Shown here in pieces: positions 59,419-64,000 of a stretch of DNA of 64,000 nucleotides. Each line of letters starts with the position of its first letter. The first letter of the stretch is position 1. A program made the position numbers and the translations under genes. The DNA lies in NCBI GenBank assembly GCA_023055425.1, contig JALGPY010000003.1, positions 68,122,991 to 68,186,990 on the forward strand, read 5' to 3'. A model generated the notes under the pieces. It saw only the letters and a program-made list of their open reading frames with translations, ran no database searches and had not been told where the DNA came from. Source of the stretch: Linanthus parryae. Lineage: Eukaryota; Streptophyta; Magnoliopsida; Ericales; Polemoniaceae.

Positions 59419-61982
59419 GGACTCCCCAGAAACCACCCAGAAACACCCTCGAAACACCACCGAGCTCCACCACCATTACCGAAACCACCTCCACCTTTAT
59501 CACCGCAAATCACTACCACAGCCAACACACTTTCAGCTCAGTCTCTGCCCTCTCTCTCACTCTTTGTGAGCTCGACGAAGCATGAACCAACAGCTATCAG
59601 CAGCAGCAATAGGAGCCAAGTCCATCACCGCCGCCAACCTCCATTAACGACGGCAAGGAGATCGAGCCCAACAACTCGGGCGACACCCAGACTGTTTCGT
59701 CGCTCTTTTCGCGTTCCCAAGCACCCAAGGACCACGAGAAGCCTCCTAACCAAGCCCGAATGCAACCGAATTCGCCGCCGAACTCGCCGACGTGATCTCG
59801 ACTCGCTCCTTGTCTCCGCCGCTTTTCATGTTCTTGCCGTGGGTATGCTCTAAATCTCGTCTCCCTTCATTTTTAATTGTCAAAATCGTATTTTGATTGC
59901 TTGGATTCGTGTTCAGGTCGAGTTGGGTTTAGGAGATAACATTGTGCTACCGTTGGTTTGAATTGAGGGGACCTTCTTGTCTTTTTCTAAGACTTGGGGG
60001 GGGGGACTGATTGCACATTCTGAAAATATGGGGGGAACTATTTTTATTTCATACACCTTGTTTTTCACTAATATTATTATCTTTAGTTAATTTGTTGAAT
60101 TGTTATAAAAGCTTTACAAATTGCTTATTAATTTAGTAAATAAATGTAAAATTGTTTTTGTAATGTAATATTCTTTCAAATTAACATAAGTTACTATTTT
60201 ATATTACGATTTGTTTTCTTGAAAAGAAATAGTTCAAAAAAGAAAGATTTATGATATGTATATTTATATAACCACTAAATAATATCGTTAAGCGTCGATT
60301 TTGTTGTAAGTAAATAAGTAGTGAGTTTTTAAAATGTTTACAAATATTGCTATTATTCGTATTTGTCGTTAATATATTTTTTTTTATTTTTTTTAATTAA
60401 AGTAAAATAGGTTGTTTGTAAACTAAGTAGTAATTGTTGAATATTGAGAAATAATTTAGTTAATTAAAAATATCGCTTTTACAATTATAAAAATTACTTT
60501 CAAATTACAATTATTATTTTCTTATATTTTCTAATAATCATAATTAGATTACTACATTGGGGGAATCCGATTAGAGTTGTCGCTTGCATATCACATAAGA
60601 CACGTGCATCGCCGTACGCATGTCGATTGAACTTGCTTGTAATTAGGTCTGTGTTTGTTTGTAGAGCCTGTCTTCGAGAACTAGGCGTAGTGTACGCGTA
60701 AAGATTTGCTAGTGTGCCTTCGGCTCTCACGGCAAGTATTCATGCTTAGCGTTGCGTGCTTATATTCTTCCGTGACAAAATGGAATTTCTATTTAAAGTC
60801 TCAAAATATACATGTGAGCTTACCTACTCAGTCTTGCGTGCCTATCTCTTTCATGTGGCATACTTGTTTACTTCAAATTAATTGCCGTACCTCATTTCGA
60901 ATTTGCTAAACGTGTTTTACTTGACTTAATTTCGCACTTCCCTCGTCGTTTCAGACTAGCAAACTTATTGTTCAAATGACACTAAGTCAAAATGCATTAA
61001 TAACGTAAAGTGAAATAATCATAAGTACCGGAACCAGTTGGGTATACGACAGTTCTATACGCCTACTTCGTGTTACTTTATGTTACCTCAGGCCACCAGA
61101 CCCTTAAAATCGGGACATCCGCATCCTGCCAGGGCATCAGACCTTTAAAACGGGACATCCGCGTCGTGCCAGGGCATCAGACCCTTAAAACGGGACATCC
61201 GCGTCCTGCCAGGGCATCAGACCCTTAAAACGGGGACATCCGCGTCCTGTCAGGGCATCAGACCCTTAAAACGGGACATCCGCGTCCAGCAGGGCACCGG
61301 ACCCTTAAAAACGGGACATCCGAGTCCTGCTACAATCATCTGTTACTTTATTCTCCCCTTGGTTACTAAAACTTAATAATTTGACTTGTTTCATTCTACG
61401 TTTGGGAACTTATCTCGGCAAACGAATCGACTACTTGTAATAACTTTCAGTTTGGAAATAGCAACTTTCGAGAACTCTGATAATTGTCACTCCTACTCGT
61501 ACTTATATTTCTGAAAACAGTTCAAGTCTTTACTCTGATCTTTATACTTATACTCCGTCATTTTTTAAACTCTTTTATATACAAAAACCTCGTAACCTTT
61601 CTTAGCCACTCTGATTTACATGCTAAGTTGTTTATTCACTGAGTTTTTACTAATATCGAAAAACTGCGTCCTTGTGTTTCTTTTAATTCCCCGCAGGTTT
61701 ATGACTGGTTAACGCGCTGGAACCACGATCGCTCTTTCATGCAAACAATAGAGTTTATTAATTAACTGGAGAGTTTTTTTTGTTGTAAAATGTATTTTGT
61801 TAGGCTTGGTGTCCAGTTTGGAACCAGTCACCAATGTTGTAAACTTTTATCGTAATTAATCGGTAGTTGGATGTTTCTTTTCACTTGCTTATCGTTACTA
61901 CTCCTTGTACGAAAGGGTAAAATCCCTTGTACGGAGGGCAACATCCCGGCCTCCAGCTCCTCTGGAAATCGGGGGTGTTACA
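58343..61982 (+). repeat. 5' LTR, 3.64 kb
   Basis: It runs TGTAACAACCC to GGGGTGTTACA. Its first 1.3 kb aligns with the visible part of the 3' LTR at roughly 4 percent divergence by eye. A CT microsatellite lies at about 59381-59417, a G run near 59996, and a six-unit array at 61085-61335. Frames at 59244-59585 and 59566-59853 are Ser/Thr/Pro- and Arg-rich from low-complexity DNA and are not called as genes, though the same part is conserved at 63500-64000. Confidence 0.85.
61085..61335 (+). repeat. Minisatellite, six units of about 41 bp, in the 5' LTR
   Basis: Unit core GGCATCAGACCCTTAAAACG followed by GGACATCCGCGTCCTGCCAG. Units are much more alike than those of the relic array at 56757-57000, of which this is the inverse homologue. 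Confidence 0.9.
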
Positions 61983-62707
61983 GTTGGTATCGAAGTAGTG
62001 ACATCCAGTAGGGCTGTAGGGAGAAAACATTTTAAACTTAGATTTTTCAAAAGTAATTAAAGCTTAGTTTGAATTTGATTTTGAAACTGATAGGGCAAGA
62101 TAAACTGAACAAGTAAAATCTGAATAAGCCGGGGATTATGAGTTTTCTCTTGTTTATCCTCGCATGCCTAATAGATATGTGTTACTTGTGTTTGCCTTCT
62201 TTTCATTTTCAAGCCTTAGTGCTTATTACATGTTCGAATGACCGGTGACTGATTGGGGTTATATCCCACCCACCCTCATCCTTTGTTTCGAGATGTATCT
62301 ATACTTATATGATTCTTGCTTACATGACTTAAGGGTGTTTTACCCTCGCTCTGTGATTATGTATGATTGTGAAGTTGCACTTCGTTATATGCTCATTTAC
62401 TTGTGAGACATCTATTTCTCGGATTGTGTGTATCTCGATAAAATTATTAAAATGATCAAGTGGCTTTGCATGCTTGCTTGTATGGCGTTGTATCTGATTA
62501 GAACCCATTGAGACCTTTAGAAACTCTTTTGAGCTTCGAGGACGAAGCTCGCTCCTAAGTGGGGGAAGATGTAACGACCTAGTTTTGTCCTTGCTTTTCA
62601 TTTGTCTGCTAATTGTCGTTTCGCTAGCTGTGACTTAAATAGAGACCCGTAAGACCCAATACCGCTTTCAAGCTTCGAGGACGAAGCTTAGTCCAAGGAG
62701 GGAAGGA
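61983..62707 (+). other. Internal region with duplicated hairpin and polypurine tract
   Basis: It starts with the primer-site-like GTTGGTATCGAAGTAG. The hairpin GCTTCG-AGGA-CGAAGC occurs at 62533-62548 and again at 62672-62687. Each is followed by a purine tract (62557-62569, 62695-62707) and then TGTAAC(G/A)ACC. TTCGAGGACGAA before a purine tract is typical of Tekay-type chromovirus elements. No coding sequence; the minus frame 62329-62601 is not called. Confidence 0.75.
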
Positions 62708-63741
62708 TGTAACAACCCATATTTTAATCTAGGGTTGTTTTAGTAATTTGGCTCGACATTTAGACTTTCAGAATTGTGACAACGTATAAGTTCAATATTA
62801 TAATATGTGTGATAGCGCAGTGATAAATTATTCGTTTACAATTATTTTTATAAATTAGTTTATTCTTATAATGATACTTTGAAACAATACTATGTTACTT
62901 TAAATAATAAGTTTATTATAAATTTCAAATTATCGTTTAGTAAACTTTTACTAAATAAACGTTAATGAGTTTCCTCAAAAACAACTTCCAAATTTCCTAT
63001 ATAAATATAAGTCCAAAATCAATTTAATAGTCACATTTCATTTTATTATTCAAAATAAATTTTCTCAGTCGAATATCTTTTTATCAGTCAAACTTTTTGT
63101 TAATCAGTAAACTTTCACTTTTTCCGTCGCGAATCGTTTATTATTCGTTGTGGCATTTATTTTTATCACATACTAATTTCTTGTCACCTAGTAATTACAC
63201 GTCGCGTAATATTTTTATTCTTCATCGCGCATTCGTCGCGTCTAAATTTATTATCGCGTGTTATTATTTTTATTTTGCAGCATATTATTATTTATAGTTG
63301 TGTTTTATTAGTTTTGTCGCGTTTTGGTTACTCGTTGTGTACCCGAACCATCGTCTCACCCCGCGCTCCAATTACACTTAATAACTCCAAAGCTTACATC
63401 ACATTTTGACTTGACTACATCACCCTCTATCTCTCACTGACCCTAACTTCTTCTTCTCCCTTCACTTCGACAACAACACCCTCAACAACAACCATCTCCT
63501 TCACATCACCACCGACCACCTACAACACCATCACCACCACCACCTTCGCAACCAACACCACTGCCACCCATAACCTCCTCTCATCTTCTTCACCTCTATC
63601 TCTCTGTTTAAGGCTCAGACAAAACCCATCAGAAAAGCAATAGCACAATCAACCATCACCACTTCCCGTACCTCCATCGCCACCACCGTCACCTCCTCTT
63701 CTCCTCCACCTCTACTCCACGTCGCTGCATCTCATCTCCAC

Positions 63742-63795
<54 letters not shown>

Positions 63796-64000
63796 GGACT
63801 CCCCAGAAACCACCCAGAAACACCCTCGCAAACACCACCGAGCTCCACCACCATTACCGAAACCACCTCCACCTTTATCACCGCAAATCACTACCACAGC
63901 GAACACACTTTCAGCTCAGTCTCTACCCTCTCTCTCACTCTCTGTGAGCTCGACGAAGCATGAACCAACAGCTATCAGCAGCTGCAATAGGAGCAAAGCT
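62708..64000 (+). repeat. 3' LTR, partial (cut by the window edge)
   Basis: It begins TGTAACAACCC and corresponds to 58343 to about 59620. A long CT microsatellite (about 63743-63800) matches the shorter one in the 5' LTR. Confidence 0.85.

Larger units (their letters stand above)
58343..64000 (+). mobile_element. Large-LTR non-autonomous retrotransposon (LARD-like), right end outside the window
   Basis: 5' LTR 58343-61982 (3640 bp), internal region 61983-62707 (725 bp), 3' LTR from 62708 to beyond the window. There is a primer site with TTGGTATC after the first LTR and a purine tract before the second. No gag or pol. It is inserted in the relic minus-strand LTR; the base duplication should be GATAT (58338-58342) and its second copy lies off the right edge. 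Confidence 0.85.

Noticed and set aside
59244..59853. Ser/Thr/Pro-rich and Arg-rich frames in the large LTR
   Set aside because: Low-complexity CT and CCA sequence in several overlapping frames. The similarity at 63500-64000 is due to the LTR pair.

Overview
This is plant nuclear DNA, most likely from a eudicot. It carries two spliced genes typical of plants: a plastid pyruvate dehydrogenase E2 subunit and an ACD11-type glycolipid-transfer protein. Around them lie nested LTR retrotransposons and small TIR elements, and AT-rich spacer. I cannot name the species. I see no tRNA, rRNA, CRISPR or prokaryotic feature.

Region 1 (1-9589): the 3' part of a Ty3/gypsy element of the Tat (Retand/Ogre-like) lineage. 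It holds RNase H and integrase in one frame with four nonsense codons, then a 3'UTR with tandem repeats, then an antisense plant-mobile-domain (PMD) gene, a polypurine tract and a 663-bp 3' LTR. Region 2 (9590-12181) is non-coding and holds a 288-bp tandem duplication and a hairpin.

Region 3 (12182-25332): a non-autonomous minus-strand element with three LTRs (A-B-C), flanked by the 5-bp duplication AATAT. The middle LTR (B) is split by a very young 8.2-kb copia insertion (TSD GTATA). That insertion has almost identical LTRs but a pol that was already dead. Region 4 (about 25561-27462) is an L1-type LINE relic that keeps the endonuclease part and lacks the reverse transcriptase.

Region 5 (28210-44508): two genes lying tail to tail. 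LTA2 (plus strand, six exons, 472 aa predicted) has a 7.6-kb last intron loaded with repeats. The ACD11-like gene (minus strand, four exons, 216 aa predicted) has a 3.9-kb last intron. Both gene models join at GT/AG sites in phase. Several TIR elements sit in the introns.

Region 6 (45109-53821): a TIR element interrupted by a 1.98-kb non-autonomous LTR element (TSD GTTTT), then a decayed Tork/Tnt1-like copia element on the minus strand with most of gag deleted. Region 7 (55340-64000): a 572-bp hAT-type element with a perfect 8-bp TSD, then a relic LTR in minus orientation. That LTR is cut by a plus-strand coding-free element with 3.64-kb LTRs, which runs off the right edge.

The two host genes have independent jobs (plastid acetyl-CoA supply and sphingolipid transfer) and no evident functional link. 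The most unusual material is in the retroelements: an antisense PMD gene, a three-LTR composite, a young element with dead pol, and large-LTR elements nested in opposite orientations.
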